This document shows, piece after piece, positions 12,785 through 26,004 of a stretch of DNA of 64,000 nucleotides; position 1 is the first letter of the stretch, and each line of letters begins with the position of its first letter. The DNA is from Syngnathus acus (taxonomy: Eukaryota; Chordata; Actinopteri; Syngnathiformes; Syngnathidae): positions 6,210,001-6,274,000 of the forward strand of contig NC_051106.1 of assembly GCF_901709675.1 (NCBI RefSeq), given 5' to 3'. Both the position numbers and the translations under genes were made by a program. The notes beneath the pieces were generated by a model that had not been told where the DNA came from, searched no databases, and saw only the letters and a list, made by a program, of their open reading frames with translations.

Positions 12785-15700
12785 TAAAGGCACTCAGCAA
12801 GTAGACATGGCTGTCTCTGGAATGGATTGCTGCTCCCTGACTTCATGAGCAGGTTGATTGTCAGCAGGAGAAAAAAAAAAAAAAGGAGGGGAGGGGCAAG
12901 CCCGACTGTTCCTCACTCAAGCTTGCACAGCAGTTGCCGCTGCGACAAAGCCCCCCATTAGCATGTTTTTAACTCCAAACATTGACCTGAAAAGACAAAA
13001 ATAATCATTAGGCGCGTTCTCGTACTTGTTTTTGTTTTCATGTGAATATTACAGTAGTCCCACAAAAAGCTATTGCGTAATAAAACTGGTGCATTTTTAA
13101 TATTTTCAGTGCACATCTATGTACTTTGTCAAAACAATTAGACATATGACCCAATTTTTTTTTCCAGATTTATTTTCCCCCCCCATTATTTAAACCCTAA
13201 AATGTACGCACACAGCATGCCTGGTATATCAAGCCAATTTGGCACTTGGATAGTGGAGGAAATGAGAGTCCCACTGACTGACTGAGCCTGTGATCCTATT
13301 AGCCACAAGAACTCAATGTTCACTGTGACGGGGCTGCAGCAGCACATCAACAGCATCACAGCCAACTTTATTTATTGAAAGTAAAAACAAATATCATAAG
13401 CATCTCTAAATGAACACTAATCATAACACACAAGTATTTGTGTACTCTGCGTGTCAAACTCCATCATACATACTATTGTCCTTTCTGCTAATACAGAATA
13501 GCCGCTAATGCTAACATACATACAAACGGATGCGTCTAGAATGCTGGTGGTGGAAAAGCACAACACAAACGCATATCCCTGAAAAAAAAAAGTGCTTATC
13601 TCCTCGCTCGCAGACAAAAACGGACAATGGCGGCTGTCGGAATAAAAGGTATAAATTGCCTAGCGGAGCGTGTGTGTGTACACGTTATTTGTCAGACGGG
13701 CAATTAAAAAAAAAAAAAAGCCATCTTATTTTTTTCCCCTATCCTGTCATCCTTACTTTAGCCATTCTCCGCAACCATTTAACTGGTCTGAAGGTCATTT
13801 CCAGAGATCTAGATGTGCTGACTAGGTGAGTTTAATTAGCTCTGACCTCAGAGAGATGACTAAAGAACCAAGGCTAGATAATCAAAGTACTGCTTATAGA
13901 AGAGGACAGAGAGAATAATAACAGACGACCTGTGAGTGACTCACACACACAAAAAAAAAGGAACTTTCAGTGGTAGGAGGCAAATCAGGAGGAAAGATGA
14001 GTAGCGTGATGAGTAAGGAACAGACTCGTTACTCAATCCAAAGAACAAGTCCCGACTGGTCTTCAATACACGTATTCACAAACAACATGTTTTCAAAGTT
14101 GTGACAAAAGACGGGAAAGATTGTCGTACAAGCCGGTAATTGCCGCGCGGATGAATAGAGCTGAAGGGGTTGTTTGGCCGACACGAACGCTTTTTTGAAA
14201 AGCTCCCCTTCCACACAGCCCATGGGTTCGACATGTTCCCTAATCGCACCCTACTCTGAGGACTCGACGGGCCTGATGGGCAGCAGGCACAAAGATCTCT
14301 CTGTCCTGGCTTGGCCCGTAAGTGAGGCCTCATTCCAAAACAGTGAAGTCTTTGAAAAATTATCTGGCAACGGATACTTTGCTCGTCGCTACGGTTGTTT
14401 ACATGAGCGCTGCCAGGAAAAACAGATGAATTAGATGCAAAAAAGGAGTTGCGGAGATAAGGATTAGGCTGAGAAACAAGTATCGAGGAGGGGATTTGGT
14501 TTTGGAAGAAGCATAAAGGGATAGAACAAGTCTTTGACAAGAGTGTGGCAACTATTAGGGAGGGGAATAAACTCTCACGCAAGTGGGAATGACTGTCATA
14601 TGACGGTCATTAAATAAGTTGTGTAACGCAATCATACACTGTTGATTTGGGGAAATGACAAAATAATGGAAAAAGCAGATTTGGGCAATGGGTCAACCGC
14701 ACAAATAATAAAATTGATACAGTTGTATCAGGTGGACGGATTGATTCCGAAAAGAAACGGTTCGCTGAATCATAACATCTGGCAGAACAGAACTCAGCTC
14801 AAACTTGCCAGTCTGGCAACTTGAGAGAAAAAGCAGACAGAAGGCCTTGCTGGCAGACAAACAGAGTCCAGTCACATTCTGGAATGCCACCAATTGGAGA
14901 GAGGAACTGATGACTGTTTGCGTGAACCGCAGGAAGAAAAGTAGCAGGGCATGCTGGGACAAATTCTCAGCAACTTTTAAGCTTCTGATGACATCATGAC
15001 TTCAGGCCCTATCAGCCGAATTGCTCAGGGAGCTCTGACGGACGAGAGCGCGTCTCGAAGAGATGAGCATCGTGCTGACGAATTGTCCAACTGACCACAA
15101 ATGGGTGTAAACATCACATGGCGTCAAAGCGCTTGAGAAACCGGTGACAGCGCGTCACCATTCATCATCGCTATTATTGTGTGAGCGCCGCACTGGCAAA
15201 GTGGATTTCGCTCACAAGTTTGGATGGAGCGCTTGGAATGTATACAGACATTGTCTTATCTCGAACACAGCCGTCCGCAATCTTTTCTCTTGTCTCATCC
15301 ATAAAATACATGCTTTAACGTTTTGTTTTTTTATATGGCGAGACGTCGACACCAAATGGGGTCGCCGTTTCTTCACTGTCAACAATGTCATTACCTGGGT
15401 GGTCCAGGAGGTTTTGTAAGAAATGTCCAATGTCGAAGAGGCACAGAAAAAGTGGATTACACCGCTTAGGTGGTCTGCTTTGTCATTAAAGTGACACTAA
15501 TGCCACTTTCGCACTGCACAGGACAGTCTCGCCATGGCTCCCTCTTAGCTAAGATTGGAGTTTGTTTTCCCACTTTGAAAAAGAATTGCGGGATTGCAAA
15601 GACCAATGTCGCACTCGAAGCCTTTGTCTGATGCTAATAAACATTTGAAAGGAGACTCAAGGCAGCAAGATAACAGCTCAGAGAAGAACAGCGTAAGCTA

Positions 15701-18700
15701 GCATTAGCATGCGTGTTTAATTGCGTCAATAAGGATTCTACGAGAAAATGTCAAAAACTGAACCTTTTGCGATTTTTGTCGCGATAATACTGGAATATTA
15801 AAAAATTAAGACAGAGCAACAGGTTCAGCTAATCTAGCATGTATTCTGTTTCTAGCCATGTAGCATCAACCTGCTACCTGGTACCTGCTCAGGACTTAGG
15901 AACCCTTGCTGATGAGATACTAAAAACAGCATCGTATTTTCTCTTTCCGATAAAACGGCATTGAAGAATGCGTCGAAGTGCATCGAGTTGAATATTGTGT
16001 TGTGGTAATGGATATTATACGCTGACATCACCTCAAAGCATTTGCCAAGGCATCCAATAAGATTACTGCTCGGAGGCCCCGAGGGGGTGATTTGCATGCT
16101 ATCTGGAGATGTTGTTGATATGGGAACATTTTCATGCAATTTCAGAGGGATTTTTAATTTATAGTTATAATGTAATATTAGATTTACGATCATTGTAAAC
16201 ATAAGCGTGGGAATAGTAAAGAACGACGTTTATGTTTCCAGTGGGGCAATTGGGGCGTTTATTTTTTTCTTTGTTAACATTTCTCCTGCTGATGGTTTTG
16301 TTCAGGGGCTGCTGGCATGTTTTTTTAATGTGCAACAGGGGCTTGTCGTCTCACTAATGCGGTCGGCGGTTTGCAGGCTGACGGCGGGTGCGGGGAGAGG
16401 GGAAGTGCAGCCTGGAGCAGCCCCCCCCCACACGCGCTACCTCAGCTCCCAACTGCCGCAGTTCAGTAGCCGGGTCACCTCATTCGAATTTTTTGCATTC
16501 TTCTCCAGGCAGCACTGCACTCGTTTTTTTCCCTCTCCGAGCGCTCTTCATTATGCGCGACCTCTAATCTCTGCCAAGATATCATCTGATCAATAAAAAC
16601 AAGTCAGGTAAAACTCCAAATTAGATAGACTGTAAAAGGTACAAGCACTTCAATTTGGGCTTGTTTCCAAAAGATTAGTGGATTAATTGGCCATTAAATT
16701 CGGAACTACTGTACATAATGTTGTACATGCACACACACTTTAAATCAATTAAGAATAATCCGATTATAGCCTTTTGATTCATGTTTTTGTTTGAGCACAC
16801 CCTCAAATGATGTCCTCTTTTCTCCTGAATTGGAGCTCCAATCAGGTACTACTGGGTACCGAGTACCAGATTTGACAAAGAACACTTTCTCTGTGAAGGT
16901 TTTTTTCCCCTGACATTTTCCAACTTTTAAACAAATGCAAAGCAGAGAATGCGGCAAAGCTCTGCATAAAAAGAGGATATCAGCAGGGGGTCACATTTTT
17001 CAGTCATAGACAGCTCAGTCTTTTTTACGAGTTTTCTCTCACTCTTTGAAATATTACTTGGCAAGTAAATCCCCAATTCAATTTAGAATTGAAACAAAAA
17101 AAAATCAGCAATAAAAGCTGTGAAGCGTATCATCCGTCTGTGAAAACCGCTCGGCCACTTGTGACTTAAAGCAGGTTAATTTGTCGGCAAGACAAAAGAT
17201 TTACGTGTGCCGATGACAGCTAATAGATCGTCGTTAAGTGAAAAGCGGCGGAACCACAAGTGGTGGCACTTTGCCAGAAACTGATGACGAAGACCCGAGT
17301 TCAACCTGTCAGCACTGTAACAACACTCCAACTTGTGAAGGCACTTGATTTCACACACAGATTAAATCGCTATTTCTACAACCGTTGCTCCAAATAATTT
17401 ATTATTTCAGTTGCTACCGCGGTAAAAGAAATCGCTCTGCTAGAATAATGCGTCATTTGGAGCCAACTCCGATAGTCGGAGTAATGAGTATCCTTGGTAA
17501 CAAACAAGCCCCCCGAGGCCCTCTAATGAGGGCGACCCATTTGAGGTGACATTCAAAATCTACATTTAATACAACAATCCCTCCTCCGTGATGCCCTTTA
17601 GCAGCTCTAACAAGCATTTATACACTTTTTGAGTCATAACCTGCTGCACAGGTTACATCAGGTGAGCATTAGCGTTAGCATTTTAATGCCAATGTTGTGG
17701 CGCTAGGAATAATCTGCCAACAAATAAAGAAAATTGCGGTCTTGGTGCGGGGCTTTTTCACGAGCGTTTCTCTTCTCGCCGGGTAAATATCTCCTCATTT
17801 GTGACCAAACAAATACACCGTGCTCAGCAAGAGGCTTGGCGCCCGACTTTGTTTACTCGAGTGCGTTTTGGGATGCAAACGTTGCAGCAAAGTTTGGATT
17901 AAAGGGGTAAAACTAAAGCGGGATAATTAACACCGTTGATGCACGGTGGAGGGTGTTGTGCCAATTTCGGTCAAATCTTTGTGAGAGTGGTTCTGGACCA
18001 CAAAAGAAGAAACGCCGAGGGTATAAAAAAGGCAAGCTTGAGCAGAGAGACAGTACACAATGAGGTCATACAGCAAGAAATCAAAATGTCAATCATGATT
18101 GCGCAAACACCGCTAAGCAAAGATTTTTATTTCATGGTATGCCGTGCAGCGTGTAAAATATGCGGCGGTCACACAACATGCACGTGTGGTGAGCCCACCG
18201 GTGGGTTTGGGTCACTGGCGCCGACTCCACGTACCCTCGGAAATATAAGCGTGTTATGAGTTTAATAATTTTGTGTGTGTGTGGCTTTTGTAGGGAAAAA
18301 AAACTTCAGGAAGTTGAATTATTAATCGGCTTCTAGATAGAAAAGACATAAAAGCAAATAAATGTTTATGAAATGAGGACAGGGTTAGAGGTCAGCAACT
18401 GTTTGGGGGGGGCGGAGTCAACGGTGACTTGACAAATTCTCACAGCACAGGTGTCAATATGACAGAAACCTGCGACGTTTAGAAGCCATCTATTACTTCA
18501 CATCCTCGGCCTGATTACGCATGGAGGAAACAAAACAAGGACCTTTTAGTAAAAGACAACAAATTAAATTCATCCGCCTGAGCAATTTGATAAAACAACT
18601 GACGCTTGTTGAATACAATAAAGGCCTGCCAAAACCGGATTGGAAGATATTTGTGCTTGCAAGTTGTGGCTTGCGATGGTTTGATGAGCGGGCGGCACAC

Positions 18701-21700
18701 GCAAACTCGCTCGCTGCGGTTTAGCGCGGTCACGAGCTGGCTCCAACACAAGCCGCATGACATTTCGAGCTGAAATGTAGCGATGCAGCTTTTGCACTGT
18801 TTCTGCTTTCATTAAACACAAAGCCTGCAAATGCCAGATTACGCAAGAGGAGCAAAATCGGAGATATCCCTGGATCTGATGTTTTTGTTTTGATCGCTTC
18901 TCTCACTCAAGCCGAAAGATAGTAAACAGAGACCGAGCCGCAATGTGATATTATCAGATTTTGCAACCGATGCTAACAGTATAGCCGTTATTTTTTTTCC
19001 TCACAACCGGTTTCTAGTAATAATTGTAATTATTTGTAAGGATTTTGAAATTGGCAGTTATGAACAAACGTTTTTGCAGTTGGCTTGACTTTTAATTCTG
19101 ATGGTGCAAAAACCAAATAAAGAGTCACAAAGGCAAAAAAAAAAAAATCGTCACAACCGCACAAACGAGAAAAAAAAAAAGAGATGCTGGCTGTCACTCT
19201 CTAGTAGCCGAGGGCAACTAGCACCTTATTAGCATTCAGGTCAAGTATCGCATCAACAGAGACATGGCAAGAGCTCACCTCCTCGGCGGCGATGACATCA
19301 ACGTGCCACTTACACCGAATCCGAGGGTCGAAACCCCGGAGGAGGTGAACGACCGAGGCTCGCGGCTCACACATAGCGCCCAACTTTGTGTTGTGCTCGC
19401 CCGTATCCAGGAACACATCGATGAAACGTACAGGAAACAGGCAGCCACAGAGGAAAGACTGTGGGAAAGCAGCCATGTTTGTTATGAACGGACCCACTCT
19501 GACCTGTGCACCTGGAACAACACCGCTAAAGACTTCATTTCGAGAGGGTGTTTTGGATTTGTCAGATAATACTGACAAGTGATGAGAAGGGGACCTGAAG
19601 AATATTTGGGAATTTTCTTTTAATAACTTAATGATGATGAAGTTATTTTACTAAATGAGTCAAACATTGTCACAGAGGATAAAGACTATATGTATTTTAC
19701 TGTTTGCATACATGTGTTGCTGCGCCATTCGTGGTCAAATATCCGACGCTTAAAAGGCAATTTTCACATATGCGAAATATAACCCCAAATGTAAGTGTTT
19801 TTAAATCCCCCTAGTTTGAAATTTTCCTAGCTAGTCAAAGCAATACAATGGGTTTCATAATAGAGGGATGTTTTTCTGAGTCCACCTGAGATAGTTTGAA
19901 AGGTAATCACACTTGAGGAAAGGAAGTCTTTGAATGACTCTGCTTTCATTCTTTGCTTTCACTATTAAAGAGCAGGGCAGGAAGTCAAAGGGTGGAAATG
20001 GATGCAAGGCCGAGGATGTGCAATTGAGAACACAACCTGCGGCGTGCTTGTACTCAGCAGCAAAGTAAGTGTTTGAACAGGCCGCCATGTGTAAGCATTC
20101 CGGCGATACTCCACAACAACATCACATGTCGCACCTGAACGCAACTAGCGGGTAGGAATGAAGATGAGCTGAACCGACCTGTCTATACGTCGAGATCTGC
20201 TTCAAGTTCAGTCATGAACGAGCTTTCGGCATTCCTGCCTCTGTCTCAGATTTCGGCCCACCGCAGGGACAACAGAAAAACCTCTGTGGTTTCTTGCTTT
20301 CTATTTTTTTCTCAATTATTTTCCACGCCGCTCGGCATGAGAGGCAGGCCTGCGACTCTGCTTCTGCGTGTTTGGATTTCCCTCAGAAGTGCGTGTAATG
20401 TGTTCCAGAGAGGGAAGCAAACCAAACTTGAGAGACGGAGTTGCAACTGGCAGACATGTCCGGACAATAACGAGCACGTCAAGAGATCGCCGGCGGCAGA
20501 TTATCATCAGCATCCCAAACGTCAGATTCCACTCTGGAAAGTTGTTTTCTTGTGTTTGTCTCACTTTAGCTTCTTTCAAGTGGTTCCTCGCTATCATCTC
20601 TTTCCAGCATCGATGCGGTGGTGGTGGGATTTCTGCATAATTGTGGCAGGGATGATAGGAATGAGTCAACTCGAGATTTTCCTCTTCGCAAAAAGTTAAA
20701 AGGCCACCAAGAGAAGCTGAGGAAACCGAAAACAACCCGCCGCACCTGCAAAGCGCCTGAATTATTGTGAATTTCTGCTGGATCAAACTTCCAGAATGTT
20801 TCGCCGGGATGGAGGGGATGAGTTGCTCGCTGGGATTTATCCCCGATGAAAGGGATGACATCATCCCCATTGTCGCCCCTACAGCGGCGCACTTTCAGCT
20901 CGCGGCCGCTGCGCTGAGGTCGGTTCCGACGAGGACAAAAGCGGAGCATTCCGACCGTGAGGCAAGCAGGAAAGCCATAGTCACACCTCATTACGGTCAG
21001 AGCCATCAAGCCTTTCGGTCACTAGCTAGAAGCTAGCTGAGGTCGTCATGGAGTCATTTGACTTTTTCACTATTGGCTCATTGAGGTCAGAATTTTAATT
21101 AGCTTTTTTCGTTAGCCAAGAGAAGTTAGTAAAACCATTGTGCAGTATCAGGTACCTGATATCCGAGAAGACTGACTTCTCTCCGGAAACTAGTTAAAGA
21201 GTCTCGTGCTCTACGGACTGAAGCTAGCTAGGCCTAATTGCCGAGGTAACTGTAGACTCCAGCGCTTAATAACAACGGCAGCAATCACATCGTTCATTAT
21301 ATAATGTAAACAGTTCATTCAAGCATTTGGGGACAACCACTTAGGATAATTGCGTCCCACACATTCCGGAGTGGCCACTTGTGACGGGCCACAAAGCTCC
21401 TCTTGTTGTTTGTTGCCTTGTAACTTTGCTTGAGCTATTGCCCCTCAGGAGACAAAATGGAAACAAAAGCTTAGCAACAGTTAGTAAGAATGCAAAGTGT
21501 CAAAATAAAAAGTCTGGAGCTGGATTGTTTGTTTTGATTTATGCCCTTTTTCTGCCAAAAAAGTGTCAGCAACTTATTTGTCAACTGTTAATTATGGGTC
21601 TGCACATTGCATCATTCTATTGTGTTGGAATCATAAGAATATAAAAAGTTCTAACGTGTGGAAATAATCTTTTGAAGGGGGAATTTACAAATGCAAAAAT

Positions 21701-23600
21701 CATTCCATTTTGCCATATTTGGTAAAGCTCTCAGTATGAACCTGACAGCGGCACATTAGTACAATCATCAGCATTTGCCGTGTAATTCCATAGCGTTTAT
21801 GCTAAGCCGTGATTGGCTGTGACCTGAGACGTGATGTCAATTTTACTCGGCAGCAAGTTACAAAATGGCCGCCTCCTGAGATGGATAAAAACAAGTGAAT
21901 TTTGCTGCTTAAATCATATCCCATGAATAGAATAGTAATCAAAATTCCATGTTTAGACTAGTGGAGGCACATACAACCTATTATTGTAAAGAAAACTTTT
22001 GGGTTGACTTCCCCTTTAAGTTCATCCATGAGGTTGGTGGGTCCACTAAACAGCAAATGTGACCCACTGGTCAGCAACCACGACCTCCATTGATCGAAAT
22101 ATCTTATCAGAGGTGTGGCTTAGCAGCTATCATGCTTAACTCGTGAATCATTTATGCAATTCCAATAAGACTTGCAGCTAGCATGCCTCCAAAAAGCGCT
22201 ACAAATATTAGGCTACAGGTTAGCAACAGGTATTTCAAATCTCTGCTGGAAATTTCCCGATACAATGTCTTTGGAGTTCGACTGATATGGCCGCAGACGA
22301 GTCTCGACATGATCTTAACGTCCGGAACAATGCTGTATTTTCCTAACCTTGCCTGTCAAGCAGAGCGTTGTGGTATATTAAAATAGAGCGTGCATACTTT
22401 CCTCTGCAGCAGCTGCTTACGATTCCCAGAGAAAGCCCAAACAGCAAGAAAGAAAATACTGTGTGATGAACAGTTACAATTAAAGCAGACAAAGCGCAGA
22501 TTAACCACACAAGTGAAGATGGCAGTGGAAGAAACCGTGCCACTGTGGCTCAAGCTAAGCCTTCAAAGAATGCCAAAAATGCTTGATCCTTGTCCAGGGC
22601 TGAACTTTAAAGTTGCCCTTCCTTGCTTGACTGTCACAGATGCTGTGATTCAAATAGATGAAGGGGAAATTGTTTTTAATTAGATAGCTTTTTAAAAGGT
22701 GTTTTTAAGTACTGAAGGTTGGACAGGTTGTCACAGTGGCATGGTTGTGACTAAGTAAACAAAAGCTTTGTTTGCTTTGTGGCGCTGCATTGCCACATCG
22801 ATGCAGCACTATTGAGCCACCGCTGTGTCCTGATTATTTTTCCGAATTCAGTTCAATTATACGCAAATGTCGTGAGTCAGGTTGCGAAAAGTTTTGATTG
22901 ACTGTAGATGAAGTTAATTTGTTGTACATTAAATTGCACATAAGTTGTTGAAATAGGTCCATCTCCTATCTTTTTAAACTTGCTGATCAGAAATTGGCTC
23001 CAAAATACTGATTGTGCAAAGCCTACTTTAAATAGTTATTGAGCATTTCTACCCAAAGCACAGCCTAATAGAAAATGAACGCTACAATAGTTGTATATTC
23101 AATATTTGGTTGTCAACTGTGTCTTTTATAACCCTCGAGTTTGACATAAACACATTGTATGGAAATATTATGGGGTGACTAGACAGATTTGATGATTTTT
23201 ACAATCATAATGGCCTTCTGAGGGAAACCCAAACTGAGATGAGTTTTATATCATTATGGAAAATACAGATGTTGATGAAGTAGCATAGAAACTAACATGC
23301 AGTCAATTTACAGCCATGTAACGTTCACGGTACCACCTGTGAATGGGCTCTGGGAGCACCACTGGGGGACAATGCGGATTTTTGACAGCAGCAACGACGG
23401 CCAAAAGGGCTTGGAGGGTTTTGGTTCCCGACCGACCCCCTCGAGCCTCTTTAGTTGTAATTTTAGGGGAACACGGGTAGGGTCTCCACACTGACTCATC
23501 GCTGCACCTTATTCGCTTCGTCCCCAGCGGTGGCGGCGGCGTCGGCGGCAGAGGTGTACGTGAGTGCGACCACCAAAATGCACCAGTTTCCCCCCCGCCA
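12785..23600 (-). other. sipa1l1: Large 5' intron of sipa1l1 (no coding gene seen)
   Basis: The ATG exon has a plausible minus-strand acceptor, TGCCTTTAG|CCTTCGG, at about 12784-12786, so the exon begins about 18 nt upstream of the ATG. The next credible transcript sequence upstream is the CpG-rich region at 23500-24060. The 10.8 kb between holds only short unrelated ORFs on both strands (longest about 160-185 codons at 20214-20870) without domains or consistent splice structure. No RNA gene was recognised. Enhancers are likely but cannot be pinpointed by eye. Confidence 0.55.
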
Positions 23601-24065
23601 CTCACCTTCTGTGCTTTCCGGGGTGCTTTTCTCGCTCCTTTTTCTGAAGACACAATTCGAAGCCTTTCCCTTTGTTCGATTCGGCTCCTACAAGTCCTTG
23701 ACATGAAACTGCAACACGCGACCTCCTTCATCCACTTCCTCTCGCTGTCTTCTTTTTAACCTTCAAACGTTGGCGCGTCGACTCGGCTTTTTTTTTTTAA
23801 TGTGATTATTATTATTTTTATCCTAGCCGAGACGCAACTTAGAAGTTTGCTCGGGGAGAAAAAAGTTGTGACTTTGCCTCGCTGCGCTATGCAGCTGCTG
23901 CTGGAAGGATGAGATCATTCGCTGTGCCTCTCTACTGCCTATCGTCTGCCACCCGCCCAGGTCTCGCGAGAAGAGGCGCAAAGCGAAACGTTCCCGTGGC
24001 AACAGGGGCTCACCTGTGGTGTCCGCGTGTACGCGCGTCTCTGCGAAAGTAAGAGCGCGTACTCA
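23500..24065 (-). promoter_or_regulatory. sipa1l1: CpG-rich promoter region with candidate 5' non-coding exons of sipa1l1
   Basis: CpG dinucleotides are dense here compared with the flanks. Two strong minus-strand splice donors end possible first exons: CACAG|GTGAGC at 24014 and AGAAG|GTGAGT at 23606. Either could join the acceptor near 12785. The palindrome TCTCGCGAGA lies at 23962-23971 and an RFX/X-box-like GTTCCCGTGGCAAC at 23990-24003. No TATA box is clear. Assignment to sipa1l1 is inferred from direction and the lack of another gene. Confidence 0.55.
23962..23971. promoter_or_regulatory. TCTCGCGAGA palindromic promoter motif
   Basis: An exact 10-base palindrome known from vertebrate CpG-island promoters and reported as the binding motif of BANP. 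It sits 43 bp from the candidate splice donor at 24014 on the minus strand. Confidence 0.6.
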
Positions 24066-24566
24066 ACCAAAAGTTGTGATGTCTCCTGTTATCTCTGTCA
24101 TTATTGCATCCTAACCTTTACTGAACCAAGACAGCAGGGTTATAATAGTTTTGGATTTTTCATTACAGTTATATGATTTGCAAGGAACCCACTAGCCCGA
24201 GGTAAAAGAAAAATCACAGAGATAACTTTCTCGGGCAAGAGGTTAACTCGGGTCAATGTGTGCCTGCACCTTAGTGATGAATCACACATCACATTTTCAC
24301 AGGTCATTTTACTCAAGGGCTGACAGTATCTATCATAATTTCAGTATATTTTCTATATATGTCTGTTTATGATGATTGTCAGTATAGGCTACCTATTTTT
24401 GTGACCAGTGAATATTCCATGTCAGCGTGTACGTCAAAATAAAACGATTTACACCGCTGTGAAACATGCTTTATAGACGTTTTTTCTTCTGGAGGCAATC
24501 ATTTTGTAAGGTATATGTGCGGCGAATATTAATTTGGAGAAGCCCATTTTCTAATACAAGTATAGA

Positions 24567-24582
24567 GCACCATCTGCTGGCA
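24567..24582 (-). promoter_or_regulatory. CTCF-like motif between sipa1l1 promoter and gpx2 3' end
   Basis: On the minus strand TGCCAGCAGATGGTGC fits the CTCF core CCASYAGRKGGCRS with one change. It lies between the sipa1l1 promoter and the gpx2 poly(A) signal. Confidence 0.4.
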
Positions 24583-24658
24583 TAGGGAGGAACAGTTATG
24601 CAAGATTATCAAAAAAATTGCGACGGCAATTCAACGTTTGGAACGGGTTGTCAAAATT

Positions 24659-24664
24659 TTTATT
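24659..24664 (-). terminator. gpx2: Candidate polyadenylation signal of gpx2
   Basis: AATAAA in the gene's direction, about 166 nt after the stop codon and about 70 nt beyond the SECIS hairpin. This would keep the whole SECIS inside a short 3' UTR. Confidence 0.55.
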
Positions 24665-24731
24665 ATTTTGTAGTATTATAATATATGTTTGGAGGGAGGC
24701 AAAAATATATAAACATTCTATAACAACTCCA

Positions 24732-24806
24732 TTTAAGCACTTACAAAGCTTCAGATGATATATCAGTTGAGTTTCATAATATCATCTTCATTAAATAAGA
24801 CTTAAA
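24732..24806 (-). promoter_or_regulatory. gpx2: SECIS element in the gpx2 3' UTR
   Basis: Read on the minus strand, ATGA (24791-24788) is followed by AGATGATAT (24787-24779), a loop containing AAA, the exact complement ATATCATCT (24761-24753), and then GA. This matches the SECIS kink-turn quartet (ATGA...GA) with a perfect 9-bp helix II and a 13-nt gap from ATGA to the apical AAA. An outer 6-bp helix, TTTAAG with CTTAAA (24806-24801 and 24737-24732), closes the base. It starts 24 nt after the stop codon. Confidence 0.85.
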
Positions 24807-24829
24807 CGTGGTGTTGAAAGTCTGCATTT

Positions 24830-25662
24830 TTAAGTTTTGGTTAATTTTAACAATCGTTGAATGTCAGGCTCAATGGCAATAGTGGGGAACTTCCTGCTGT
24901 ATCTTTTAAACGGCTCTCCCTCGGGTGCTATGAGGAATTTCTCAAAGTTCCAAGATATGTCGGTCCTGCTGATGGGACTCCAAACCAGAAATTTGGGGTC
25001 GTGCATGAGGGAGTTTGGGTCATCGTTGGGATAGGGGAGTTTTTCTTTGAGATAAGCAAAGACAGGATGTGGATTTTCTCCATTGACGTCGCATTTCTCA
25101 AAGATGGTGAAGTTGGGCTGAAATCCTCCGCCTGGGCGGACATGTTGGAGGGAATTTAGGATCTCACCATTGCTACAGTTTTCCTGGAACCACACAAGAA
25201 TTTATTCTAGTTACTGATGGCTTTGTCACAACACATACCATTTTCCAACACCTCACATTTTTCAAAATATCAATAAATAAAAAAATAATGTCAAGTCTTT
25301 CATCATCTAGTGACAGACAATGGTATTGCACCCAAAAGTGAGTTATACCAACTGTACAAAAATAAAACGGGAAGTGCACTGTAAATTCTTTCAATTTAGA
25401 TACATTGTGGTCAATAAGCAAGCTCAGCTACTCAACTAACCTGATACCCAAACTGGTTACAGGGGAAGGCCAGGACCACCAGTCGATGGGGGTACTTTCC
25501 TTGGAGCTCCTTGAGCTGGTTGAAGTCCTGGCCGGTGGTGCCTCAGAGCGACGCCACGTTCTCTATCAGCACCACCCGCCCACGATACACATTGAAGTCC
25601 ACCATGTCACCCTCCAACGTTGTGGCCTTCAGGTCATAGAAGGTCTTGGCGATGAACGCCAT
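24830..25662 (-). CDS. gpx2: Glutathione peroxidase 2 (selenoprotein)
   Basis: Reduces hydrogen peroxide and organic hydroperoxides with glutathione; the mammalian enzyme is a cytosolic, epithelial/gastrointestinal form. Two exons: 25662-25441 and 25183-24830, together 576 nt or 191 residues (human 190). The start [11 protein letters not shown] matches mammalian GPX2. The active site reads ENVASL-Sec-GTTGQDF, where selenocysteine is the in-frame TGA at 25544-25542. Exon 1 ends at [10 protein letters not shown], exon 2 begins ENCSNGEIL, and the Trp of the catalytic tetrad is in [10 protein letters not shown] routine ORF search breaks the gene at the TGA and begins it at a false upstream Met. 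GPX1 is the main alternative; the N-terminus and the rab15/max neighbours favour gpx2. Confidence 0.95.
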
Positions 25663-25761
25663 TCTCAGCAGTACACGAGAACCTTTGCACTGGAGGGAGG
25701 TCAGAGCTTCGGATAAGACGGGGTCGGTGGTCACATGAGTCGCTGCCGAAGGTAGGCTCAG

Positions 25762-25771
25762 ATGACACTGC
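25762..25771 (+). promoter_or_regulatory. gpx2: Antioxidant-response-like element upstream of gpx2
   Basis: ATGACACTGC fits the ARE core RTGACNNNGC exactly and lies about 100 bp upstream of the gpx2 ATG. Mammalian GPX2 is an established NRF2 target through a promoter ARE. Orientation is opposite to the gene, which such sites tolerate. A match of this length can occur by chance. Confidence 0.45.
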
Positions 25772-26004
25772 GGGAAAACTGATCTACGCCGGACATCCAA
25801 TACGATCTTATCAAAGTCATATTTTTCCTAGACCATATTAAGCTATTCGAATGACGCCATGTGTCTTACTTCTTCAACATTTATTTCATTCTTGGATGTC
25901 TTTCATGGCACTTTAATAAAAACATTCAGGTAAAATGGCATCTGAAACTTAATAGAATTTCAAGAGTCTTAAGTGCTGTGCCGAACATTTTCACGTTGGT
26001 ACTG

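Noticed and set aside
20214-21036. Several 90-184 codon ORFs on both strands in the sipa1l1 5' intron
   Set aside because: They overlap one another in different frames, have no recognised domain and no consistent donors and acceptors.
25543-25800. gpx2 start at an upstream Met (MDVRRRSVF...)
   Set aside because: The family start MAFIAK at 25662 fits far better; the upstream part is promoter/5' UTR read open by chance.
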